This document shows, in pieces, positions 8,981-16,662 of a stretch of DNA of 64,000 nucleotides. Position 1 is the first letter of the stretch. Each line of letters opens with the position of its first letter. The position numbers were made by a program, and so were the translations under genes. This DNA is from an uncultured Lachnospiraceae bacterium. GTDB taxonomy: Bacteria; Bacillota; Clostridia; Lachnospirales; Lachnospiraceae. Location: contig CAJTSL010000017.1 in the NCBI GenBank assembly GCA_910578845.1, positions 12,090 to 76,089 on the forward strand. Reading direction: 5' to 3'. A model generated the notes under the pieces. It was not told where the DNA came from. It saw only the letters and a program-made list of their open reading frames with translations, and did not search any database.

Positions 8981-9046
8981 TCAATTATAAAGTAGTCAAC
9001 TATCAAATAGCCGGCTATCATATAGCCAGTTATCAAATAGTCTGGC
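8978..9046 (+). repeat. 15-bp tandem repeat beginning at the fucI stop codon
   Basis: Five imperfect units of period 15 start at 8978, 8993, 9008, 9023 and 9038, each opening with TAG and followed by a YCRRYTATCAAA-like core. Every unit therefore carries an in-frame stop codon for the fucI reading frame. Confidence 0.85.
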
Positions 9047-9165
9047 AGTGAGCAATCCGCTATTAGATGAAGTATGGTAAGATAAATTTCGTTTGATTGT
9101 TAAAAAAGGCTATTATAGAAATAGCGAAGCAGATGCCTCTCGTGATATAATGGAAATGGTGTTAT

Positions 9166-9199
9166 AAGCCAGGCGCATGATATCATGGGAGGCTTTTTC
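9166..9199 (+). terminator. Stem-loop followed by T-run upstream of the lacI-type gene
   Basis: AAGCC at 9166-9170 pairs with GGCTT at 9191-9195, enclosing the palindrome CATGATATCATG, and a T-rich stretch follows. It could end the fucI transcript or act as a leader hairpin. Confidence 0.5.
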
Positions 9200-9243
9200 T
9201 AACCCGGGGCACATAGAGGATAAGGCAAAAAGGGAGCGGGGGT

Positions 9244-10260
9244 ATGCATATGCCGGCAACAATAAAGGATATCAGGGAAAAAACCGGATTGTCACTTGCC
9301 ACTATTTCGAAATATTTGAACGGGGGCAATGTGTTGCCAGAGAACAGGGATAAAATAGAGGCGGCGATTGAAGAGCTTCATTATGAAGTGAATGAAATTG
9401 CCAGAGGGCTTGTTACGAATAGGACAGGCACGGTAGGCGTTGTGATCTATAGCATTGAGAGCCTTTTTAACGGCACGCTGTTACACTATATCGGGAATGC
9501 CCTGCGGAAAGAAAAGTATGGCATTTTGATATGCGATTCTTGTAATGATCAGGAAATAGAGGCGGAGAACATACGGTTTTTGATGAAGAAAAAAGTGGAT
9601 GGCATTATTATCGTGCCGATTTCCAGGACGTCTGATTTTTTGAAGCCTGCGAAAGACGCAGGCATACCGGTTGTGCTGATGGACAGGAACTTTCTGGATG
9701 TGCAGTATGATTGTGTGCGGATTGATAACAGAATGGCGGCATTTCGCGCCGTGAATATATTATTAGAGAACAAGCATAGGAAAATAGCGGTCATCTGTTC
9801 GGATTATGAACACGAATATACCGGTTATGAGCGATATAAGGGATTCATGGATGCGATGGAAAGGGCAGGGATCGATGTGCCGGCACAGTACCGGAAAATG
9901 GGCAGCCATTCCATTGAGTTCGGACAGAAGAGCATGCGGGAGCTGCTGGCGCTTGAGGACAGGCCTACAGCGGTTTTCATGAGCAATTATGATGTGACGT
10001 TAGGCGCTGTGATGTCGTTAAACGTATCAGGGTTTCGCTGTCCCGAGGACATATCCATGCTCGGGTTTGACGACCTGATCCTTTCGCATTTGATGAAACC
10101 GCAACTCTACATTGTCGTTCAGCCTATGGAGGAAATGTGCGAAAAGGCAGTGGAGATATTGCTGCGACATATCCATAATAGGAACTGGCAAGAAGAGATT
10201 GCATCAGAGATCATCATGAGCACGAGGATCAGAGCAGGTGACTCTATTGCGATGTTGTAG
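9244..10260 (+). CDS. LacI-family transcriptional regulator
   Basis: This 338-aa protein has a LacI HTH at residues 4-25 (ATIKDIREKTGLSLATISKYLNG), the hinge region EIARGLVTNRTGTVGVV, and a periplasmic-binding-protein-like sensor domain (DGIIIVPIS, VVLMDRN, FMSNYDVTLGAVMSL, GFDDLILSHL). The start follows AGGGAGCGGGG. A rho-independent terminator closes the gene at 10311-10337. The next operon, the sugar importer, has a 24-bp perfect palindrome with a central AACGTT placed just after the -10 box. That palindrome has LacI/GalR-operator character, so this protein probably represses the importer operon until a pathway sugar or sugar phosphate binds. Confidence 0.93.
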   Translation: MHMPATIKDIREKTGLSLATISKYLNGGNVLPENRDKIEAAIEELHYEVNEIARGLVTNRTGTVGVVIYSIESLFNGTLLHYIGNALRKEKYGILICDSCNDQEIEAENIRFLMKKKVDGIIIVPISRTSDFLKPAKDAGIPVVLMDRNFLDVQYDCVRIDNRMAAFRAVNILLENKHRKIAVICSDYEHEYTGYERYKGFMDAMERAGIDVPAQYRKMGSHSIEFGQKSMRELLALEDRPTAVFMSNYDVTLGAVMSLNVSGFRCPEDISMLGFDDLILSHLMKPQLYIVVQPMEEMCEKAVEILLRHIHNRNWQEEIASEIIMSTRIRAGDSIAML

Positions 10261-10310
10261 CAGGAACTACCCAAATACATGGTTTTCTTTATGATATAAA
10301 TTATAAAAGT

Positions 10311-10337
10311 CCTACAGCGTTGCTGTGGGGTTTTTTT
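10311..10337 (+). terminator. Rho-independent terminator of the lacI-type gene
   Basis: CCTACAGC pairs with GCTGTGGG across a short loop and is followed by seven T. Confidence 0.8.
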
Positions 10338-10465
10338 ATTCCCGCGGGCAACGAGCCAAGTGGCTGCTTGCAGACATTTGGCGACTGCCGCGAGGGTCAA
10401 ATACCCCGCTGCTCTGTAGCGCTGCAAGTTTGATACCCCGTTGCTTGCAGCGGGGTCTTTGATTG
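10336..10465 (+). repeat. Repeat family 3, copy 2 (130 bp)
   Basis: It is about 96 percent identical to 5201-5330, in the same orientation. It directly follows a terminator and precedes the importer promoter. Confidence 0.9.
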
Positions 10466-10514
10466 TAGGTGAATATTGTACCATAGATTTCCGGGAATGT
10501 CGCATAGGACATCA

Positions 10515-10543
10515 TTGCCTTTACTATCATTATTTGCTATAAT
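10515..10543 (+). promoter_or_regulatory. Promoter of the sugar ABC importer operon
   Basis: The -35 is TTGCCT (10515-10520) and the -10 is TATAAT (10538-10543), with a 17-base spacer. The predicted start of transcription falls at or next to the palindrome at 10555. Confidence 0.75.
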
Positions 10544-10554
10544 GAACACATACA

Positions 10555-10578
10555 ATAGAGCGAAACGTTTCGCTCTAT
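10555..10578 (+). promoter_or_regulatory. LacI-type operator, 24-bp perfect palindrome
   Basis: The half site ATAGAGCGAAAC is followed directly by its exact reverse complement. It starts 12 bases after the -10 box, where a bound repressor would block initiation. The lacI-type gene lies immediately upstream. Confidence 0.8.
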
Positions 10579-10621
10579 AGGTGCGGAAATCAGACTATAT
10601 CTATTATTGGGAGGAAGAAAA

Positions 10622-11593
10622 GTGGAGAAAATCAAACAGAACCCAATTGTAAAGAAACTGGGATTTAACAGAATCATATTGTGTTGCGTGCTTTTGCTGA
10701 TGTATTTGCTTTTTTCGTTGGTTGGCAAGAACTTTGCGGGCCTTCCAAGGATCTTAAGCGCGCTGAATTATGCTTATTTCCTGGGATTCCTATCGCTTGG
10801 AGTGACTTTTGTCATTGCGACAGGGGGCATCGACTTTTCCATAGGCCCTGTGATGTTCTGTTCGGCGCTCATTTCAGGATACTGCCTGAATTCTTATGGC
10901 GTTCCGGTAGCGCTTAGCTTAGGGATCAGTATTTTGGTAGGTGCATTGTTTGGCACTTTTAATGGTTATCTGGTTGCATACTGGTCAGTGCCGCCTTTTA
11001 TTGTATCCATGGCGAGCATGAATATTGCCAAGGGCGTCGCTTCCGTATTTACGAAGACACAGTCGGTAAGCTGGCCGCAGAGCACATCGGAGCAGGGATG
11101 GTTTAGGAATCTGGTCAAAATAGGAAACTTTCCGGTAGGGTTTGTGATTTTCCTCGCTTTCGCGATTGTGTGCTCCGTTATTCTGAATAAGACCAAAGCA
11201 GGACGTTACATATTGAGCCTTGGAAGCAACAAAGAAGCGGTAAGGCTTTCCGGTATTAACATTAAGAAATGGGAGATGCTTGCCTATATTATCTGCGGCA
11301 TATTAGTAGGGATTGCGGCAATCTTCTTCGTAGCGGCATACACGACTGTCCAGCCTGGTTACGGCGACCAGTATAACAATGAGGCAATTGCGGGATGCGT
11401 TATGGGAGGCACTTCTATGGCAGGCGGCCTTGCATCGATTGGGGGCACAGTGATCGGCGTATTTATCATAGCGCTGCTCCAGGAAGGGATCTTGGCGCTT
11501 CACTTTACGAAAGATTATCAGCTTATTATTACAGGCATCATTGTTATCGTAGCAGTATATGCGGACGTAGTTGCAAGGCGTAGGAAGAATTAA
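10622..11593 (+). CDS. Sugar ABC transporter permease (RbsC/BPD_transp_2 family)
   Basis: This 323-aa polytopic protein has the features of CUT2-class permeases: GVTFVIATGGIDFSIGPVMF in the first third, an EAVRLSGINIKKW-type coupling loop, and AGCVMGGTSMAGGLASIGGTVIG near the C-terminus. About eight to ten membrane spans are expected. The start is GTG at 10622, preceded by GGGAGG at 10609-10614. The gene is first in an operon with an ATPase, a second permease and a binding protein. With L-fucose enzymes on both sides, the likely cargo is L-fucose or L-rhamnose. Two permease genes imply a heterodimer, but the second is frameshifted here. Confidence 0.93.
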   Translation: MEKIKQNPIVKKLGFNRIILCCVLLLMYLLFSLVGKNFAGLPRILSALNYAYFLGFLSLGVTFVIATGGIDFSIGPVMFCSALISGYCLNSYGVPVALSLGISILVGALFGTFNGYLVAYWSVPPFIVSMASMNIAKGVASVFTKTQSVSWPQSTSEQGWFRNLVKIGNFPVGFVIFLAFAIVCSVILNKTKAGRYILSLGSNKEAVRLSGINIKKWEMLAYIICGILVGIAAIFFVAAYTTVQPGYGDQYNNEAIAGCVMGGTSMAGGLASIGGTVIGVFIIALLQEGILALHFTKDYQLIITGIIVIVAVYADVVARRRKN

Positions 11594-11641
11594 CGCGGGG
11601 AATGGATACGAGCGAGTCAGCAGAAAGGTCAAGGTAAGAAT

Positions 11642-13138
11642 ATGGGCGAAGTGATTTTAACGATGAAAGAGATTGATAAATCTTTTCCTGGCGTACACGC
11701 ATTAGACCACGTCAGTTTTGAAGTGAGAAAGGGAGAAGTACATGCGCTGATGGGAGAAAACGGCGCAGGAAAATCCACGTTAATGAAGGTGCTTACGGGC
11801 ATTTATAAGAAAGATTCCGGGACAATCAGCTATGAAGGCAAAGAGGTAGAGTTCCATAATACAAGAGAAGCACAGGATGCAGGAATCGTTATCGTGCATC
11901 AGGAGCTGAACATGCTGAGGCATCTGACGGTCGCACAGAATATTTTCATCGGCAGGGAGTTCAAAAAAGGATTTGCGATCGACGATAAGAAAATGAATGA
12001 AGAGGCAAAGAAACTGTTTGATAAGCTGCATATTGATATAGATCCTACAGAGACGATGAGCAACCTGACGGTCGGCAAGCAGCAGATGTGTGAAATTGCC
12101 AAAGCGATATCGCATAAAGCGAAAGTGATCATTTTCGACGAGCCATCCGCTGCCCTGACGGAAACGGAAATTGAAGAACTGTTTAAGATCATCAAAGATT
12201 TACGCAAGCAGGAGCTTGGCATTGTCTACATATCGCACCGGATGGATGAGATTAAGGTGATCACGGACAGGGTGACCGTTATGCGTGACGGTACATATGT
12301 CGGGACGCTGATTACGGAGAAATGTACAAAAGATGACATTATCAACATGATGGTCGGGCGTGTCATCTATGAAGACCCTAAGCAGCATAGCATGGTAGCG
12401 CCCGGTGCGCCGGTCGTCTTGAAAGTAGAGCATCTAAATGCTGGTAAGATGGTACAGGACGTCAGCTTTGAGCTACATAGAGGAGAGATACTCGGATTTT
12501 CGGGACTAATGGGCGCGGGACGTACCGAAACGGCAAGAGCGATTTTCGGGGCAGACCCGATAGAGAGCGGCGATATCTATGTCAATGGCAAGAAAGTCAT
12601 CATCAATTCACCGGAAGATGCAGTGAAATGTGGCATCGGTTATCTTTCAGAAGACAGGAAGCGATATGGCATTGTTGTACAAAAGACAGTCGCAGAGAAC
12701 TCGACGATGGCCGCTTTAGAGAAATATATGAAAGGCTTGTTCATTAATAAGAAAGAAGAGAAGAAAGTCACGGAGGAGTACGTGAAATCCCTGGCAACGA
12801 AGACACCGAGCGTAGAACAGCTCGTGGTGAACCTTTCTGGAGGGAACCAGCAGAAAGTAGTTATTGCCAAATGGCTTGTAAGGGACTGTGAGATCCTGAT
12901 TTTCGATGAGCCGACCAGAGGCATTGATGTCGGCGCTAAGAACGAGATTTATAAACTGATGAACAAACTTGCGGAGGAAGGGAAATCTATTATCATGATT
13001 TCTTCCGAAATGACTGAGATATTGAGAATGAGCGACCGTATCGTGGTGATGTGTGAAGGCAAGAAGACCGGCGAGGTCAGCATTGAAGAAGCTTCGCAGG
13101 AAGCGATCATGAATATGGCGACACGAGAGATAGGTTAG
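11642..13138 (+). CDS. Sugar ABC transporter ATP-binding protein, double ABC domain
   Basis: This 498-aa protein has two fused nucleotide-binding domains, as in RbsA/MglA. The first domain carries Walker A GENGAGKST, signature-region LTVGKQQMCEIAKA and Walker B VIIFDEPSAALTE. The second has a degenerate Walker A (GLMGAGRTE), signature LSGGNQQKVVIAKWL and Walker B ILIFDEPTRGIDVGAK. This asymmetry is normal for CUT2 transporters. It powers import of a monosaccharide together with the two permeases and the lipoprotein. It lies 48 bases after the first permease and 12 bases before the second. Confidence 0.96.
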   Translation: MGEVILTMKEIDKSFPGVHALDHVSFEVRKGEVHALMGENGAGKSTLMKVLTGIYKKDSGTISYEGKEVEFHNTREAQDAGIVIVHQELNMLRHLTVAQNIFIGREFKKGFAIDDKKMNEEAKKLFDKLHIDIDPTETMSNLTVGKQQMCEIAKAISHKAKVIIFDEPSAALTETEIEELFKIIKDLRKQELGIVYISHRMDEIKVITDRVTVMRDGTYVGTLITEKCTKDDIINMMVGRVIYEDPKQHSMVAPGAPVVLKVEHLNAGKMVQDVSFELHRGEILGFSGLMGAGRTETARAIFGADPIESGDIYVNGKKVIINSPEDAVKCGIGYLSEDRKRYGIVVQKTVAENSTMAALEKYMKGLFINKKEEKKVTEEYVKSLATKTPSVEQLVVNLSGGNQQKVVIAKWLVRDCEILIFDEPTRGIDVGAKNEIYKLMNKLAEEGKSIIMISSEMTEILRMSDRIVVMCEGKKTGEVSIEEASQEAIMNMATREIG

Positions 13139-13150
13139 GGGGAAGAGGAC

Positions 13151-14127
13151 ATGGGCAAAAGTAGTGTATCGAATAAATCATTAGTTTCTAAATTAGGCGG
13201 GCAGAAATTCATCGTATTGCTTGTGGTGATTGGATTGATCATATTTTTTGGCGCTGTTAGTCCTGATTTTAGGAAATATACGACATTCATGAGCATTTTG
13301 GATTATTCCTATTATATTGCGCTGATGGCGATTGGCGTCACCTTCCCATTGATTACGGGAGGCGTTGACCTCTCGATCGGCACAGGACTGATCTGTTATT
13401 CTTTGACAGGCGGTTATCTCATCGTACAAAAGGGCTGGCCTGTAGCCGCAGGCATTGCGGTCTCCCTGTTACTTAGCATTTTGATCGGGTTATTGAATGG
13501 GACGCTTGTTGCGGTTATGAACTTGCCTCCGTTCCTTGCGACATTATGTACTTGTATGATCACCCGCGGGCTGGGTTCCATTTTCTCCAAAGGATTCGGT
13601 ATTTCATGGCCGACGAGCGGGACGCCAGGAAGCTGGTTCAGGAATATCTTTAAGATTACGGTGAACGGCACGAAGATACCGCTTGGTTTCCTCTGGGTAT
13701 TGCTTTTGGTAGTGCTGATGGCGTTTGTTTTGAACCATACGAAGATCGGGCGCTATACCATCGCGATCGGAAGCAACAAAGAAGCGACGATCCTATCAGG
13801 GATCAATGTGAAATTCTATCACATTATGGCATATGTGATTTCCGGCTTTTTCGCGGGGCTTGCGGCGATCGCTTATTCGGCAGTCTTCTCTACCGTCCAG
13901 CCAGGCACGGGGGCAGGATTTGAGCTGGAAGCAATTGGCGGAGCGATAATCGGCGGCGTATCGGCAGCGTAGAAGGCTCTTTGATTGGCGTATTTGTCAT
14001 CTGTCTTTTAAAAACGGGGCTGCCATATATCGGCTTGCAGGCAAACTGGCAGCAGATTATCACGGGACTTGTATTAATCGGGGCGGTTCTGATTGATATC
14101 ATGAAGAAAAAGAAGCAACTGGCATAA
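13151..14127 (+). pseudogene. Second sugar ABC permease, frameshifted near the C-terminus
   Basis: The reading frame from 13151 (good GGGGGAAGAGG ribosome binding site) encodes an RbsC-type permease up to GGAIIGGVSAA and then hits TAG at 13970-13972. The missing C-terminus continues in the minus-one frame, reading GSVEGSLIGVFVICLL and ending KKKKQLA at 14127. Compared with the paralogue's GGTSMAGGLASIGGTVIG, about five residues are missing at the junction. Restoring 16 bases between two copies of GTATCGGCAGC would give GGVSAAGGIGSVEGSLIG, the same length as the paralogue. So either a slippage deletion or a base-calling or assembly error broke the gene. If real, the truncated 273-aa protein lacks the last one or two membrane spans. 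Confidence 0.85.
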
Positions 14128-14223
14128 ACCGCATGTACCTATATAACGATATGAAACCGTATGCACGGTTACATATAAATAGTATTTTGTAACATCTAAG
14201 CAAACTTCAAAGGAGGATTAAAC

Positions 14224-15408
14224 ATGAAAAAGAAAGTATTAGCAACATTGCTGAGTGCAAGTATGGCTGCGGCCCTTTTAGCAGGGTGTGGTGATTCCGG
14301 TTCTTCCAGTGCATCATCTACGGCGAGCAACACGCCATCGACAGATAACGCGGCAACAACAGATAATGCAGCAACAACGGATAGTGCAGCTACAACAGAC
14401 AGTGAGGCGAAAGGCGGCGACTATACTTTTGAGATTATCGTTAAGAGTTACCAGGCATCCTACTGGCAGGCAGCCGTAACAGGCGTGAATCAGAAAGCCG
14501 AAGAACTGGGAGTAAAAGTTAGCTGTACAGGGCCTAACGCAGAGAGCGATATTGCGGATCAGGTCAATATGTTAAACAATGCGATCAACAATGCGCCGGA
14601 CGGCATCGGCCTTGCAGCATGTGACCAGGAATCCTGTCTGGATGCTTTACAGCTTGCTATGGATAAAGGTATTCCGGTAGTATGTTTTGACTCAGGCATC
14701 CCGAAAGCGCCGGAAGGATCCGTATACGCGACTGTTGCAACCGATAACTATGCGGCAGGCGCAACGGCGGCATCCAATCTGTTCCCTGCACTACAGGATA
14801 AGATTAACAGCGCAACGGCTCCTGTCAGGATCGGTGAAGTAAACCAGGAAGCGACATCGGAATCTATCACAAGCCGTGGCCTTGGTTTCATTGACAAGTT
14901 CTGTGAACTGGCACAAGCAGCGGGCAAGAGCGTGGCTGTTATCGGGAATGAATACTATGTCAATAACTGTAAGGATAAAGGAGATGAAGCAACTGCAGAT
15001 ATTATCATTGAAGTAGCAGTGCCTGCGCAGACGACTGTTGAATTGTGTGCAACAGAAGCATCCGTTATCCTGAACAAAGCAGATACCATTGGTATGTTCG
15101 GTTCTAACCAGGTTGCGGCAGAAGGCATCCTGACAGCAAATGAGAACCTTGACGTATTAGGCACAGACCCGTCAACTTCTATTCTGGCAGCAGGCTTTGA
15201 TGCTGGCTCCGTTATCAAAGGTGCGATTACAAGTGGCAAGATGTTCGGTGCAGTGACACAGTCTCCGTTAGCAATGGGACAGACGACGATAGAGATTCTT
15301 ACTAAGATCGCGAACGGAGAATCCGTATCTGATGTTCCGACACAGGGATACTGGTATGATTCCACGAATATGAATGATGCGTCTATCGCTCCTAACCTGT
15401 ATGATTAA
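14224..15408 (+). CDS. Sugar ABC transporter substrate-binding lipoprotein (RbsB-like)
   Basis: This 394-aa protein has a signal peptide and lipobox LLAGC (Cys22), so it is tethered outside the membrane. A low-complexity linker of repeated TDNAATTD units (residues 38-58) comes next. The Peripla_BP_4 fold starts at YTFEIIVKSYQASYWQAAVTGV and includes DGIGLAACDQESCLDALQLA and ATDNYAAGATAA. It captures the pathway sugar for the permease/ATPase encoded upstream. The AAAGGAGG site is strong, as usual for binding proteins that are needed in excess. A G-rich stem-loop terminator follows at 15461. The genes around it point to fucose or rhamnose, but the ligand cannot be read from sequence. Confidence 0.94.
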   Translation: MKKKVLATLLSASMAAALLAGCGDSGSSSASSTASNTPSTDNAATTDNAATTDSAATTDSEAKGGDYTFEIIVKSYQASYWQAAVTGVNQKAEELGVKVSCTGPNAESDIADQVNMLNNAINNAPDGIGLAACDQESCLDALQLAMDKGIPVVCFDSGIPKAPEGSVYATVATDNYAAGATAASNLFPALQDKINSATAPVRIGEVNQEATSESITSRGLGFIDKFCELAQAAGKSVAVIGNEYYVNNCKDKGDEATADIIIEVAVPAQTTVELCATEASVILNKADTIGMFGSNQVAAEGILTANENLDVLGTDPSTSILAAGFDAGSVIKGAITSGKMFGAVTQSPLAMGQTTIEILTKIANGESVSDVPTQGYWYDSTNMNDASIAPNLYD

Positions 15409-15460
15409 TCGCCATTTCGTTATGCGGGAGTAGTTTGTAAATAAATAAGACGTTTGAACA

Positions 15461-15493
15461 AAGGGGGCGGGGATAATATCCCTGTCCCTTTTT
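15461..15493 (+). terminator. Probable terminator after the binding-protein gene
   Basis: AAGGG...GGAT pairs with ATCC...CCCTT, followed by five T. It sits between the importer operon and fucU and may reduce rather than stop read-through, since fucU has no clear promoter of its own. Confidence 0.55.
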
Positions 15494-15554
15494 GCCCCAA
15501 TAGCGCCGGTAGAGCGGTTATCTTTGGGGCAGGATGACAAAAGGAGGATGAGAA

Positions 15555-15995
15555 ATGTTAAAAGGTATTCCGAAAATCCTTTCCCCGGAATTATTAAAGG
15601 TTCTGGGTGAAATGGGACACAGTGACAGGCTGGTTATTTCCGATGGGAATTTCCCGTCGGAATCTATGGGCAAAGACGCAATCGTGATCCGTTGCGACGG
15701 TCATGGCGTGCCAGAGCTTCTAGATGCGATTCTACAGTTATTCCCTTTAGACACTTATGTGGAGCATCCGGTCAGCCTGATGGAAGTCATGCCGGGGGAC
15801 AAAGTGGAGACGCCAATTTGGGACACATACAAGGAAATCGTTGGTAAGCATGACGAGCGTGGAGATGCGGCAATTGGCAATATCGAACGTTTTGCTTTTT
15901 ATGAGGAGGCCAAAAAAGCGTATGCCATCATTGCAACAGGAGAGTCGGCGCTCTATGCCAATGTAATGTTACAAAAAGGTGTGGTAACGGATTGA
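15555..15995 (+). CDS. fucU: L-fucose mutarotase (RbsD/FucU family)
   Basis: This 146-aa protein matches FucU: MLKGIPKILSPELLKVLGEMGH at the start, then HSDRLVISDGNFPSES, with the family's conserved His and Asp. The later TGESALYANVMLQKGV motif fits the fucose rather than the ribose branch. FucU interconverts alpha- and beta-L-fucose so that FucI receives its preferred anomer. The gene has an AGGAGG site and sits between the sugar importer and the kinase, which supports L-fucose as the pathway substrate. Confidence 0.93.
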   Translation: MLKGIPKILSPELLKVLGEMGHSDRLVISDGNFPSESMGKDAIVIRCDGHGVPELLDAILQLFPLDTYVEHPVSLMEVMPGDKVETPIWDTYKEIVGKHDERGDAAIGNIERFAFYEEAKKAYAIIATGESALYANVMLQKGVVTD

Positions 15996-16030
15996 CCCTG
16001 GTTGCCAAACCATGTAAAATGAAAAAAGAA

Positions 16031-16071
16031 GTTCCCACAAGGCGTTGCACTGCGGATGCAACGCCGGGAAC
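16031..16071 (+). terminator. Strong stem-loop between fucU and the 145-aa gene
   Basis: GTTCCC at 16031 pairs with GGGAAC at 16066, and GGCGTTGCA pairs with TGCAACGCC inside. Only a short T run follows, so it may be a weak terminator or an mRNA-stability hairpin. Confidence 0.55.
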
Positions 16072-16163
16072 GGTTTTACGGACAATAGGAAAGCTGCGCC
16101 TGGCTGGCATGACGCATTGGTTATGGCAAAGGCATAGCTGTCAGTATGACAGGAGGGTGGTGC

Positions 16164-16601
16164 ATGCTGGAAAATGTAGAAAGCATATTTGACGGTATGT
16201 CGGATATGATGAAGAAGTTAAAGAAAGCGTCCTATGAGAAAAACATGAAAGACTTTCGTGAGAAAAACGGGCATTTTTTCGAGGAGATGGCGTCCTATGT
16301 AGAAGGCGCACAAGATAAAGAAGCGGCAGCTAAAGAAGTGGCGCATGTTTTCACGGATGCGGTCAAAGAGGAATTTTCCGTGAAAGGCAAGATCAAGTCT
16401 CGGACACAGGCGGATCTGAATTTTTTCATGATCTATTATGTGTTTCCGGCGATCCTGATGACGCAGAGCGAGGAAAAGGATTTGATTGCCGGGAATATCC
16501 GGGATGAATGGGCAGTGAAATTTAGGGACAGTAAAATCCAGTATGCTGATTATGACAGGATATACGGAGCATTCCGTGAGAAAATATTCGGATTGTTCTA
16601 A
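16164..16601 (+). CDS. Uncharacterised 145-aa protein in the fucose operon
   Basis: I do not recognise a family. The protein is predicted soluble and helical, with a Lys-rich N-terminal part (MMKKLKKASYEKNMKDF) and a central hydrophobic segment LNFFMIYYVFPAILM that is short for a membrane span. The start is 16164, with AGGAGG at 16151-16156; an in-frame ATG at 16146 lies before that site. It lies between fucU and the kinase gene, all on one strand, so it probably belongs to sugar metabolism or its control. No signal peptide or metal-binding motif is visible. Confidence 0.75.
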   Translation: MLENVESIFDGMSDMMKKLKKASYEKNMKDFREKNGHFFEEMASYVEGAQDKEAAAKEVAHVFTDAVKEEFSVKGKIKSRTQADLNFFMIYYVFPAILMTQSEEKDLIAGNIRDEWAVKFRDSKIQYADYDRIYGAFREKIFGLF

Positions 16602-16662
16602 AATATGCATTATATGTTATGGCGTATGGGGTTGTTGATAGAGAAAGGAGAACGACATAGGA

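Larger units (their letters stand above)
10261..10621. other. Gene-free control region before the sugar importer operon
   Basis: These 361 bases hold, in order, the terminator of the lacI-type gene (10311-10337), repeat family 3 copy 2 (10336-10465), a sigma-A type promoter (10515-10543), a LacI-type operator (10555-10578) and the ribosome binding site of the first permease. Confidence 0.8.
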
